A DNA stretch of 33,078 nt, from contig NZ_JAQVCN010000054.1 in assembly GCF_028689785.1 (NCBI RefSeq), forward strand, positions 1 through 33,078, written 5' to 3'. Positions 1 through 8,051 of this stretch are shown in pieces. Within the stretch, counting starts at the first letter, position 1. Every line of letters starts with the position of its first letter. A program made the position numbers and the translations under genes. The notes under the pieces are model-generated. The model saw nothing but the letters and a program-made list of their open reading frames with translations, had not been told where the DNA came from and made no database searches. The stretch is from Zoogloea sp. GTDB taxonomy: Bacteria; Pseudomonadota; Gammaproteobacteria; Burkholderiales; Rhodocyclaceae.

Positions 1-139
1 AAGGGGGCAAGGCCCGGAAGAAGGCTTCGATCTCCTTGCGCTTGAGCTGGCGCGACAACACGCGCTTCTCTTGGGCATCCACGCCGAACACCTGGAAAAC
101 GCTCTTCGCCAGATCAAGGCCAATGCGAGTAATCTTCAT
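1..139 (-). CDS. IS110-family transposase, N-terminal fragment
   Basis: This is the first 46 codons of a transposase cut by the window edge. The protein starts MKITRIGLDLAKSVFQVFGV, the RuvC-like DEDD N-terminus of IS110-family enzymes; the Asp in GLDLAK is the expected first catalytic acidic residue. Members of this family are RNA-guided (bridge RNA) recombinases. The ATG at 139 is preceded by an AAGGAG ribosome binding site. Whether the full gene is intact cannot be seen. Confidence 0.85.
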   Translation of the reverse strand, partial: MKITRIGLDLAKSVFQVFGVDAQEKRVLSRQLKRKEIEAFFRALPP

Positions 140-235
140 GACGGACTCCTTCTTTCTGATTGACCGGGGGGTGACACTTCCCAGTCTGGCTCATCGAAGC
201 CGTTGAAGGAGGGAGGAGTCCATCTCATTGACCTC
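1..235 (-). mobile_element. IS110-family insertion sequence, 5' end (left copy, partial)
   Basis: The first 235 bases are the start of an insertion sequence running off the left edge. Positions 109-235 match the reverse complement of 32952-33078 with one mismatch (position 128), and similarity stops abruptly at 235, after GACCTC. The segment holds the transposase start and its roughly 96-base leader. The exact element boundary is uncertain by a few bases, because the junction lies in GAGGTC, which also belongs to the REP-like target. Confidence 0.85.
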
Positions 236-297
236 AGTCGCCTAAACCATCGGCATGCCTTCAATCCGGGTCCGAGGTCGAATGAATTCGACCCCAC
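230..297 (-). repeat. REP-like palindrome pair interrupted by the left IS
   Basis: The palindrome GGTCGAATGAATTCGACC (276-293; 8-base arms) is followed, on the minus strand, by a spacer and then GAGGTC at 235-230, where the IS begins. The spacer shares GGCATG-CGATGGTTT with the intact unit at 19188-19274. The distance from GTGGGG to GAGGTC is 62 bases here, 63 in the intact unit and 62 at the right IS. The second arm is therefore cut by the IS after GAGGTC. Confidence 0.75.
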
Positions 298-345
298 GGG
301 AACGCCGGTCGACGTCGGAGCCTCCGGAAAGCAGGAGGGACGGAA

Positions 346-1028
346 TCAGCGTTGCACCCACCCCCCACACACCGGAAACACCTGCCCCACAAAGCAGTTG
401 GCGGCGTCGCTGCACAGATATGCTGCAAACTCGGCGTCTTCGGCGGCGCTCACCAGGCGGCCGAGGGGCACCTCGCGTTTCAGGCGGTCCTGGAAGCGCG
501 GGTCGGCCTGCACTTCGGGCGGGAAGTAGGTGGGGTTGTCCACGAAGTTCTGGGCGATGGCATTGACCTGTACGTTGTAGCCAGCCACCTCGACCCCCAG
601 GGACTGCACATAGGCGAGCTGGGCGCCACGGGCGGCGCTGTAGGTGGTGGCCCCCTTGATGCCACGCAGGGCCGAGGCGCTGCCCATCACCAGGATCTTG
701 CCGGCACGTCGGGCGATCATGGCCGGAAGCACACCCGGCACAGGCGCGGCAGCGGGTCCACGAGGGCGGAAAAGACCTCACGCCACTCCGCCTCGCTCAC
801 GTCGATGGCCGACGTTCGCGGATTGCGGATGGCCAGGTTGGCAACCATGACGTCAATCTGGCCCGATGCCTCGACAAGGGCCGCAGGCGCCTCCGGCGTC
901 AGCAAGGCATCGGTGCTCGCAATCACGGTGGCGCCACGCCGGGCGAGCACATCACACAGCACAGGGCCCATGAAGGCGTCGGCATGGGTAACCAGGATGC
1001 GTTTGCCGTGCAGGGTTAGCTCGGTCAT
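346..1028 (-). pseudogene. Halohydrin dehalogenase-like SDR protein, frameshifted
   Basis: The N-terminal part (ATG at 1028, GGAGG upstream) begins MTELTLHGKRILVTHADAFMG and continues in frame to about 735. The C-terminal part (from about 741 to 346) lies in another frame. Losing one base near 725-745 explains the break. Joined, the protein is about 227 residues, the usual length of halohydrin dehalogenases, which release halide from vicinal halohydrins to form epoxides. Two family signatures are seen: T-x4-F-x-G (THADAFMG) and S-x12-Y-x3-R (Ser in GSAS, then YSAAR), with Arg where ordinary SDRs have Lys. The C-terminal TYFP and FVGQVFPVCGGW segments also fit. It could be a true pseudogene or a sequencing or assembly indel. 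Confidence 0.75.
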
Positions 1029-1109
1029 TGTCTTGCCTCCACTCGCGTGTGGCGCCCTGCCGGGCGCCAGGGTTTGAAACGAGAACGCCCCCTGCACCGG
1101 CCTTCGAAC

Positions 1110-1832
1110 TTAGCGGTACGCCGGCTCGTTGGCGTTATGGATGATCCAGATCAGGTTGGCACCGGCAAAATCCCCCACCGATCCGCCGGCGAAGATCAGC
1201 CGGCCCTGGCCCTTGTAGACCAGCTCCTGGCGATGCCGGTCTCCGCCGAAGAAGAAGGGGATAAAGGCCTTGCCGGTGATGTAGGCCCCTTGATCCGAGG
1301 GCTGGCCGATGAGGTCGGTGACCTGCTTGAGGGGCATGCCGATCTGCAGGCGGGTGAACTTGCTGCCCGGGGCCGGGCGCCCGGTGATCTCCCCTTCGTA
1401 GTCACGAACACCCTTCACCTTCTGCCCATAGCCTGATTCCACCTTGGACGAGTCCACCACCTCGCCGCGGGCGTTCATGCCCGGCCCGATTTTGCCCGGA
1501 CCCGGCTCGGAGGATTTCTCGGTGGTCTTTTCCGGAGCAGGAGCGGGGGCCGGCGCAGGCGCCGCCTCGACGCTCTGTGCCGGCGCGGCCTGCTTGGCCG
1601 TCTTGCTGCCCTTGGCGCCCTTCTTGCCCTTGACGGGGGCCTCCACCTTGACCGGCGCCGGGGCCACGGCGGGTTGTGCGGGCGGGGGTGCTGCCGGCGC
1701 CTGGGCCGGAGCCTGGGGCGCCGGGGCAGCCGCCGCCTCCTTTTTCTCCGGGTTGCTCGAACATGCCGACAGGCCTGCCACGGCCACCAGAGCCAGGGTA
1801 ACCGGGCCCAGAACATTAAACTTGACCATCAT
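1110..1832 (-). CDS. Pro/Ala-rich lipoprotein with BamE/SmpA-like C-terminal domain
   Basis: This is a predicted lipoprotein of 240 residues. The N-terminus is a signal peptide ending in the lipobox LSAC, so the mature protein should be acylated on that Cys. A long Ala/Pro linker with Lys-rich patches follows (about residues 30-115), suited to spanning the periplasm. The C-terminal 90 residues contain FTRLQIGMPLKQVTDLIGQP, which resembles the conserved start of BamE/SmpA domains, and later an FFFGGDRHRQELVYKGQGRL stretch. There are two tandem ATGs (1832 and 1829), with GGAG five and eight bases upstream; the first is given. True BamE is shorter and lacks this linker, so a direct role in the BAM complex is not claimed. 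It appears to be a single-gene transcript. Confidence 0.7.
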   Translation of the reverse strand: MMVKFNVLGPVTLALVAVAGLSACSSNPEKKEAAAAPAPQAPAQAPAAPPPAQPAVAPAPVKVEAPVKGKKGAKGSKTAKQAAPAQSVEAAPAPAPAPAPEKTTEKSSEPGPGKIGPGMNARGEVVDSSKVESGYGQKVKGVRDYEGEITGRPAPGSKFTRLQIGMPLKQVTDLIGQPSDQGAYITGKAFIPFFFGGDRHRQELVYKGQGRLIFAGGSVGDFAGANLIWIIHNANEPAYR

Positions 1833-2005
1833 CCAATCTCCATACCGAGGGAACTTCCTTATGGAGGAAATGTAGCACAGCCCCCGGACGCCCTCTGCCG
1901 GGCAGCTCACACCGGCTGCCCGGCCCCCGGACGACGCCGCAGCACGCCATCACGCGGTAGTGCAGAATAGAAGCCCTGGATCTTCCGCACGCCCCTTTCG
2001 GCCCC

Positions 2006-3166
2006 ATGCCCCACCTCCCCCGCAGCATCGCCCACCTGGACATGGACGCGTTCTACGCGTCGGTTGAGCTGTTGCGTTACCCGCAATTACGCGGGCTGCC
2101 AGTGGTGGTGGGAGGGCGCAGGGCCGCCACAGGCGAACGGCTGGAGGACTTTCCGCGGCTGCGCAGCTATGTGGGGCGCGGGGTGATCACCACCGCTACT
2201 TACGAAGCACGGGCGCTGGGGGTGCATTCGGGCATGGGTTTGATGAAGGCCGCCCAGCTGGCACCCGACGCCATCCTGCTGCCCGCCGATTTCGACGCCT
2301 ACCGGCACCATTCGCGCCTGTTCAAGGCCGCCGTGTGCGCGATGGCCCCGGAGATGGAAGACCGGGGCATCGACGAGATCTACCTGGACCTCACCGCCCT
2401 CAACCCCGATGGCAGCCGCGACGGCGCCCGGGCCATCGCCCTGCGCCTGCAGCAGGCCGTGCGTGAGGCCACCGGGCTGTCCTGTTCCCTGGGCGTGGCA
2501 CCCAACAAGCTGCTGGCCAAGCTGTGCTCCGACCTGGAAAAGCCCGCCGGGATCACCGTGGTGGCGGCCGAGGACATCCCCGTGCGCATCTGGCCCCTGC
2601 CGGCCCGCCGCATCAACGGCATCGGCCCCAAGGCCGCCGCACGCTTGGAAGCCCTGGGCATCGTGAGCATCGCCGATCTGGCCGCCGCCGACCCAGCCTG
2701 GCTTCAGGATCACTTCGGCGAGCGCTACGGGGTGTGGCTGCACCGCGCCGCCCACGGCGACGACACCCGCCCGGTGGTCACTCGTAGCGAGCCCAAGAGC
2801 CTGTCCCGGGAGACAACCTTCGAACGTGACCTCCACCCTCGCGCCGACAAGGCCGAGCTCTCCGGGCACTTCACCCGCCTGTGCGAGCAGCTCGCCGCCG
2901 ACCTGGCGCGCAAGGGCTACGTGGGCAAGACCATCGGCCTCAAGCTGCGCTTCGACAACTTCCACACCGTCACCCGCGACCAGACCCTGCCCGCCCCCAC
3001 CGGCGAGGCGGCGGCCATCCGCCGGGCGGCGGGGGAATGCGCACGACGTGTGCAGCTCGACCGGCGCATCCGCCTGCTCGGCGTGCGCGTGGCCGGCTTG
3101 AGCCGCCGCGATGCCCTCTCAGAACACCCCTCCCCGCAACCGGCCCAGGCCGAACTCTTCGCCTGA
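2006..3166 (+). CDS. dinB: DNA polymerase IV (Y-family translesion polymerase)
   Basis: The protein has 386 residues, close to the usual size of Pol IV. The palm starts with IAHLDMDAFYASVE (metal-binding D12; Phe16-Tyr17 at the steric-gate position). The second acidic motif is GIDEIYLD with D123 and E124; the family more often has Ser where Gly121 stands. The thumb has a helix-hairpin-helix (INGIGPKAAARLEALGI), followed by the little-finger domain starting near SLSRETTFERD. The C-terminus QAELF fits a sliding-clamp binding motif (QxxLF). It carries out error-prone bypass of damaged template, usually under SOS control, but no clear LexA box is visible upstream. The ATG at 2006 lacks a strong ribosome binding site. 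ovoA follows after 39 bases and may be co-transcribed. Confidence 0.95.
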   Translation: MPHLPRSIAHLDMDAFYASVELLRYPQLRGLPVVVGGRRAATGERLEDFPRLRSYVGRGVITTATYEARALGVHSGMGLMKAAQLAPDAILLPADFDAYRHHSRLFKAAVCAMAPEMEDRGIDEIYLDLTALNPDGSRDGARAIALRLQQAVREATGLSCSLGVAPNKLLAKLCSDLEKPAGITVVAAEDIPVRIWPLPARRINGIGPKAAARLEALGIVSIADLAAADPAWLQDHFGERYGVWLHRAAHGDDTRPVVTRSEPKSLSRETTFERDLHPRADKAELSGHFTRLCEQLAADLARKGYVGKTIGLKLRFDNFHTVTRDQTLPAPTGEAAAIRRAAGECARRVQLDRRIRLLGVRVAGLSRRDALSEHPSPQPAQAELFA

Positions 3167-3205
3167 ACCCGCAGCCAGAACAACGAAGCCTTCCAGGAGA
3201 CCCGC

Positions 3206-5605
3206 ATGTCCCACCCCATCCTCGAACCGGCCATCCCTGCCGCAGTGGAACCCTGGCGGCAGAACCTTCGGGGCGAACACGACGCCCTGCTGCACGGCCC
3301 ACGCCCGACCTGGTGGTGGACGGGCTTGCCCCCCGCCGAGTGTCCCGGCTGCCTGCCCAACGGCCGCCTCACCGCCCTGCCCCAGCCGCAGCTCGACACC
3401 TGCACCCGCGAATCGGTCCTGGCCGTGTTCGACAACGGCTGGACCCTCACTGAGCTGCTCTTTGCCAGCCTGCAGGGCGAGGCCGCCTTCTATCGGCCGC
3501 CCTACCACCACCTGCGCCACCCCATGCTGTTCTACTACTGCCATCCGGCGGCGCTCTACATCAACAAGCTGCGGGTCGCCGGGCTCATCGACAACCCCAT
3601 CAACCCCTACTTCGAGCGCATCTTCGAAACCGGCGTGGACGAAATGCGCTGGGACGACATGTCCAAGAACGAGATGCTGTGGCCCAGCTTTGCCGAAGCC
3701 CACAGCTATCGTCAGCAGGTCTACACCACGGTGCGCCAGCTCATCGAGACCCACCCCGACCTCGCCGCCAGCCACGCGCCGATCACCATGGATCACCCCC
3801 TGTGGGCGCTGTTCCTGGGCTTCGAGCACGAGCGCATCCACCTGGAAACCTCGTCCGTGCTGATCCGCGAGCTGCCCATCGACTGCGTCCAGCGGCCGCC
3901 CGAGTGGCCCGCCCTGCACCCCAGCGCCGGCACGGTGGCCCCCTTCCCGCCCACCGCTGGCATCGACTACCCCCTACCGCGCTTCGTGGACCAGCCCGCC
4001 GTACAGGTACGGATCGGCAAACCCCGCAACTGGCCCAGCTTCGGCTGGGACAACGAGTACGGCGAGCGCAACGTGGCCGTGCAGGCCTTCCGGGTGGATA
4101 GCCAGCTGGTCAGCAACGGCGCCTTCCTTGAGTTCATTCAGAGCGGCGCCTATCTCGACCCCCAGTGGTGGACCGAGGCCGGCTGGGAGTGGCGTGGTTT
4201 CCGCAACAGCAAATGGCCGTGCTTCTGGGTGCCCGACGGCCCCGCTGGCCTGCATCAATACCGCCTGCGCACCCTCTTCGAGACCATCCCGATGCCGTGG
4301 AACTGGCCCGCCGAGGTGAACGCCCACGAGGCCACCGCCTTCTGTGCGTGGCGCAGCGCCCGGGACGGCATTCCCTGTCGTCTGCCCACCGAGGCCGAAC
4401 ATCACGCCCTGCGTGAGGCCTCGTGGGCCAGCACCGACCCCGCCGCCCACCACGACGGCACCCGCCTGGGCCAGGCCCTTGGCTGGAACAGCCAGCTCGC
4501 CCACGGCTCGCCCTGGCCGGTGGACGCCGGCCAGCCGGCCGGCAGCGGCGCTCGCGACGTGTTCGGCAACGTCTGGCAATGGCACGGGGACGATTTCCAT
4601 CCCCTGCCGGGCAGCAAGGTCCATCCCTACTACGACGACTTCTCCACCCCCTGTTACGACGGCCAGCACCAGATGATCCTGGGCGGCTCGTGGATCTCCT
4701 GTGGTGACGAGGCCGGCGTATGGGCGCGCTTCCACTTCCGCCCCCACTTCTTCCAGCATGCGGGCTTCCGTGTCGTCCAGGCGGACCACGATGGTGGCAT
4801 CATCAAGCTCGCCATGGCCGACTCCGGCCGGCAGGTGTACGAGGACGCGCGCATGGTGGATGACTACATGCTCCTCCACCACGGCGAGCCCCAGACCCAG
4901 ATGCCCTGGCCAGGCGGCCCCCAGCGCACCACGGCCTTTCCCCAGCGCTGCGCCGACTGGCTCATCGACGGCGCCCGCCAGTACGCCAGCGGCACCACCC
5001 GGGCCCTGGACATTGGCTGCGCCGTCGGCGGCGCCAGCTTCGAGCTGGCCCGGGGCTTCAAGGAGGTGCTCGGGGTGGATCTGTCCCGGGCTTTCATCGA
5101 CGCCGCCAACACCCTGCAGAAAGACGGTAGCCGCCCCTGGTTCCGGCGCGACGAAGGCGACCTGGGCCAGACCCTGACGGCCCGCATCGACCCGGCCATC
5201 GACCGCAGCCGGGTGAGCTTCCGCCAGGCCGACGCCTGTTCCCTGCCCGCCGAACTGGTGGATCTGGATGCCGTGCTGATGGCCAACCTGCTGTGCCGCC
5301 TGCCCAGCCCCAAGGCCCTGCTCGGGCGCCTCGGCGGGCCGCGGGGGCTGGTCAGGGTGGGGGGGTTGGTGGCCCTGTTCTCGCCTTATTCGTGGCTGGA
5401 ACAATTCACGCCGAAGGAGGCCTGGCTCGGTGGCTTCGAGCAGGACGGCAAGCCCGTCAGAAGTGCCGACGCCCTCAAGGCCTACCTGCTTGAAGAAGGC
5501 TTCGTGCTGCGCCGGGAAGAGGAGGTGCCCCTGGTGATCCGCGAGCACGCCCGCAAGTACCAGTTCATCGTCACTCACGGGATGCTGTGGCAGCGGGAAC
5601 GCTGA
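3206..5605 (+). CDS. ovoA: OvoA: 5-histidylcysteine sulfoxide synthase / mercaptohistidine N-methyltransferase
   Basis: OvoA is a bifunctional enzyme of ovothiol A synthesis. Its iron-dependent N-terminal part joins cysteine sulfur to C5 of histidine as a sulfoxide; its C-terminal part later methylates the imidazole. Domains in the 799 residues: a DinB-like iron-binding region (about 20-225) with the HX3HXE motif at H208, H212 and E214; an FGE-sulfatase-like domain (about 260-530) with DVFGNVWQWHGD and GGSWISCGDE; and a SAM methyltransferase (about 560-799) with motif I LDIGCAVGG at 601-609. This order separates it from EgtB, which lacks the C-terminal methyltransferase. The start has AGGAG nine bases upstream. 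The PLP lyase OvoB that cleaves the sulfoxide is not in the window. It lies just downstream of dinB. Confidence 0.93.
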   Translation: MSHPILEPAIPAAVEPWRQNLRGEHDALLHGPRPTWWWTGLPPAECPGCLPNGRLTALPQPQLDTCTRESVLAVFDNGWTLTELLFASLQGEAAFYRPPYHHLRHPMLFYYCHPAALYINKLRVAGLIDNPINPYFERIFETGVDEMRWDDMSKNEMLWPSFAEAHSYRQQVYTTVRQLIETHPDLAASHAPITMDHPLWALFLGFEHERIHLETSSVLIRELPIDCVQRPPEWPALHPSAGTVAPFPPTAGIDYPLPRFVDQPAVQVRIGKPRNWPSFGWDNEYGERNVAVQAFRVDSQLVSNGAFLEFIQSGAYLDPQWWTEAGWEWRGFRNSKWPCFWVPDGPAGLHQYRLRTLFETIPMPWNWPAEVNAHEATAFCAWRSARDGIPCRLPTEAEHHALREASWASTDPAAHHDGTRLGQALGWNSQLAHGSPWPVDAGQPAGSGARDVFGNVWQWHGDDFHPLPGSKVHPYYDDFSTPCYDGQHQMILGGSWISCGDEAGVWARFHFRPHFFQHAGFRVVQADHDGGIIKLAMADSGRQVYEDARMVDDYMLLHHGEPQTQMPWPGGPQRTTAFPQRCADWLIDGARQYASGTTRALDIGCAVGGASFELARGFKEVLGVDLSRAFIDAANTLQKDGSRPWFRRDEGDLGQTLTARIDPAIDRSRVSFRQADACSLPAELVDLDAVLMANLLCRLPSPKALLGRLGGPRGLVRVGGLVALFSPYSWLEQFTPKEAWLGGFEQDGKPVRSADALKAYLLEEGFVLRREEEVPLVIREHARKYQFIVTHGMLWQRER

Positions 5606-5673
5606 GAGGGTGTGAATAAATCTACTGCGCGGGGCGAACTCGAACCGCACGCTACGATTTCTTCACACCCTCT
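5605..5673. terminator. Inverted repeat between convergent ovoA and the TPR operon
   Basis: AGAGGGTGTGAA (5605-5616, starting on the last base of the ovoA stop codon) pairs perfectly with TTCACACCCTCT (5662-5673). Inside it AAATC and GATTT can also pair, leaving a loop of about 30 bases. It occupies most of the gap between two convergent transcripts, so a bidirectional terminator is the simplest reading. There is no long T run. Confidence 0.5.
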
Positions 5674-5696
5674 GAGCCGCCGGAAGCGCCCGGGCC

Positions 5697-8051
5697 TTAC
5701 TCGGGCCAGCTGCGGGCGGCGGCCACACCGCTGGCGATGGCCCGCTCACGGAGCTGCCGGGCTGCCTCGGGGGAGCGGGCGCGCAGTGGCACATAGGCGT
5801 CACCAGCGGCCTGGATGTTGTTTTCCATCAGGTGGCTCAGCACCACCAGGGTCATCACCGGCACAGCCCCCGGTTGCCGCTCCAGCAAGCGCAGGGCATT
5901 GTCCCGGGCTTTCTGGGGCATGCGTGCGGCCAGGTAGGCCTGGGCCAGGTAGTAGCGGGCATCCTGGGCCGTCGGGCTCAGGGTCAAGGCCTTTTCCAGG
6001 GCCTGGATGGCCCGCCCCAGGTTGCGGTTGCGCAGCTGGGCCTCACCCAGGTTGATCCACGCATTGGCCATGTTCGGATCGAGGCGCACGGCGGTTTCCA
6101 GCGGCTCGATGGCTTCGGCCAGGCGGCCCAGCTTCATCAGGGCATAGCCCTTGCCGCTCCATGCCAGCACGCTCACCGGGTCGATCACCAGCGCACGCTC
6201 CTCGTAGGCCAGCGCGCCAGCCATGTCGCCTTTGGCACCGAGGGCCCGGGCGGTGGTCAGGCACAGGCGCAGCGACTGCGGATCGGCCGCCTCGGCCCGG
6301 CGCAGGATGACCAGGGCCTGGTCCGGATTGCCGCTGCCGAGCACGGCCTCACTCCATGACACCAACTCTTCGGCAGACATACTGACCATGCCGTCCAGCT
6401 TCTGGTAGGCCATGGCCGCCTCCCGGGGCTTGCCGGCCTTGAGATAGGCCAGACTGAGCATGCGCCAGCCATGGAGGGCTTTCGGGTCGAGTTCAACGGC
6501 ACGCTGGGCGTCTTCAATGGCCTCGGGCAGCCTGTTGAGCTCGATCCGGATACCCGCCCGGTTGGCCCACATATCCGCATGAGTCGGCGCCAGGGCCAGG
6601 GCCTTTTCACCCGCGACCTCGGCGTCGGCAGGTCGCCCGAGCCGCATCAGCACCACCCCCAGCCCCGACCACCCGTCCGCCAGATCCGGCGCCAGAGCCA
6701 CCGCCTTGCGCATGGCCTCCTCGGCCGGGCCCAGGCGGCCGCGCTTCAGCTCGCCCTGCCCAAGCACAAGCTGGGTGCGGGCCTGCTCCCGCCGGCCTCT
6801 ATCAGCCCCTGCAGACACGCGGCTCGCCTCCTCAACCTTGCCCGACTGGGCATAGAGTTCCGCCAGGCGGTTGCGGGCGACGGTATCCACGTCCCCCAGG
6901 CGCGCGGCGGCGCCCAAAGCCCGCGCCGCGTCCTGGGACAAACCCATCTCGTCCTCAATCTGACCGAGCAGACGCCACGCCGGGGCCCACCCCGGAGAAC
7001 GCCGGACAAGCTCCTTGGCCTGGGCACGCGCATCGTCCAGGCGCCCTTGCCCGCGCAGCCACTCGGCACGGCGTACCGCGGTTTCGGAATTGACGGGTTG
7101 GATGGCATCCGCCTTGGCCAAGCTGGCCTCAGCAGCATCGGACTCTCCCCGCGAATACTGCAGCATGGCGAGGTGAGTCCATGCCCAGAAGAGGAAGGGA
7201 TCAATATCAAGGGCCCGACGTAGCGCGGCCTCGGCCTCCGGCAGGCGCTGCAGCCTCAGCAAGGCCTGGCCGAGGGCAGCGTACCCGGGTGCGGCATCAG
7301 GCTGGGCAGCCGTCCAGGCCCGGGCGTGAGCCTCAAGCCCGCCCCAGTCCTCGCTTCGAATCAGGTTCTCCGCGTCAGCGGGCCATGGCTTCTCCCGGGG
7401 CGGAATGACCACCGGGGCCGGCGGCGCATCTCCACCCGCCAGCAGCGCAGCCACCCCTGCGGCGGACATGGCCATGTTGAGGTTCTGCCCCGTACCCAGG
7501 ATGGCCCGGGTGACGCCGACGAGGCGCCCCTCCCGATCGAACAGCCCGCCGCCGCTGGAGCCCGGTGACTGGGGCGCGGTGCTCACCAGGTAAGGATAGG
7601 GCTGGGTCTGCTCGGCGGCGGCCACCAGGCCGGCACTCACCGCCAGGCCAAAACCCAGGGGGTTGCCCACCGCGAACACCGGCTCGCCCACCCGGGGCGC
7701 CGGCCCCTGGCGCAGCCTGGCCGGGGCGGCGCCCATGCCATCCACCTGCAGCAGGCACAGATCCTGGACGGCATTGCGGCGCAGCCAGGTGGCGGGCAAC
7801 CCCCTGTCGCCCACGAACACTCGAATCACCGGGGCGTTCTCGATCACGTGGCAGTTGGTGACGACCCGCTCCGGCGCCACCACCACGCCGCTGCCCTGGC
7901 CCTCGGCGCCCCCCGCGCCATCCTCCGTGCGCAGGGTCACCACCGCGGGCGACACCAGCGCGAAGACCCGCTTCGCATCGTCCGTCTCGGCCGCTGCCGG
8001 GCCGCCGGCCGCCCCGAGCACCCCTGCAAGCATCCACACAATCGGCTTCAT
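5697..8051 (-). CDS. Exported trypsin-like serine protease with TPR repeats
   Basis: This 784-residue protein begins with a signal peptide (MKPIVWMLAGVLGAAGGPAAA), so it acts outside the cytoplasm. Residues about 25-200 form an S1C/HtrA-like protease domain with a complete triad: H68 in VVTNCHVIE, D97 in AVQDLCLL and S166 in SPGSSGGGL. The remainder (about 225-770) is a chain of tetratricopeptide repeats, recognisable by repeated segments such as LDPKALHGWRMLSLAYLKAG. No PDZ domain is seen, unlike in DegP. Its start overlaps the stop of the upstream paralogue by four bases (ATGA), so translation is probably coupled. The substrate is unknown; the TPRs may tether it to a protein complex or assist substrate recognition. 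Confidence 0.85.
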   Translation of the reverse strand: MKPIVWMLAGVLGAAGGPAAAETDDAKRVFALVSPAVVTLRTEDGAGGAEGQGSGVVVAPERVVTNCHVIENAPVIRVFVGDRGLPATWLRRNAVQDLCLLQVDGMGAAPARLRQGPAPRVGEPVFAVGNPLGFGLAVSAGLVAAAEQTQPYPYLVSTAPQSPGSSGGGLFDREGRLVGVTRAILGTGQNLNMAMSAAGVAALLAGGDAPPAPVVIPPREKPWPADAENLIRSEDWGGLEAHARAWTAAQPDAAPGYAALGQALLRLQRLPEAEAALRRALDIDPFLFWAWTHLAMLQYSRGESDAAEASLAKADAIQPVNSETAVRRAEWLRGQGRLDDARAQAKELVRRSPGWAPAWRLLGQIEDEMGLSQDAARALGAAARLGDVDTVARNRLAELYAQSGKVEEASRVSAGADRGRREQARTQLVLGQGELKRGRLGPAEEAMRKAVALAPDLADGWSGLGVVLMRLGRPADAEVAGEKALALAPTHADMWANRAGIRIELNRLPEAIEDAQRAVELDPKALHGWRMLSLAYLKAGKPREAAMAYQKLDGMVSMSAEELVSWSEAVLGSGNPDQALVILRRAEAADPQSLRLCLTTARALGAKGDMAGALAYEERALVIDPVSVLAWSGKGYALMKLGRLAEAIEPLETAVRLDPNMANAWINLGEAQLRNRNLGRAIQALEKALTLSPTAQDARYYLAQAYLAARMPQKARDNALRLLERQPGAVPVMTLVVLSHLMENNIQAAGDAYVPLRARSPEAARQLRERAIASGVAAARSWPE

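Noticed and set aside
2006-2010. LexA-controlled SOS promoter for dinB
   Set aside because: No CTGT-N8-ACAG-like box could be found in the upstream gap 1833-2005.
3206-5605. Identification as ergothioneine synthase EgtB/EgtD fusion
   Set aside because: Length, domain order and the C-terminal methyltransferase type fit OvoA; there is no EgtD-type histidine trimethylase domain.
3974-5650. Long open frame of 558 codons on the minus strand across ovoA
   Set aside because: It is the mirror of a strongly supported coding gene in GC-rich DNA; the protein is rich in Gly/Ala/Val/His with no recognisable domain.
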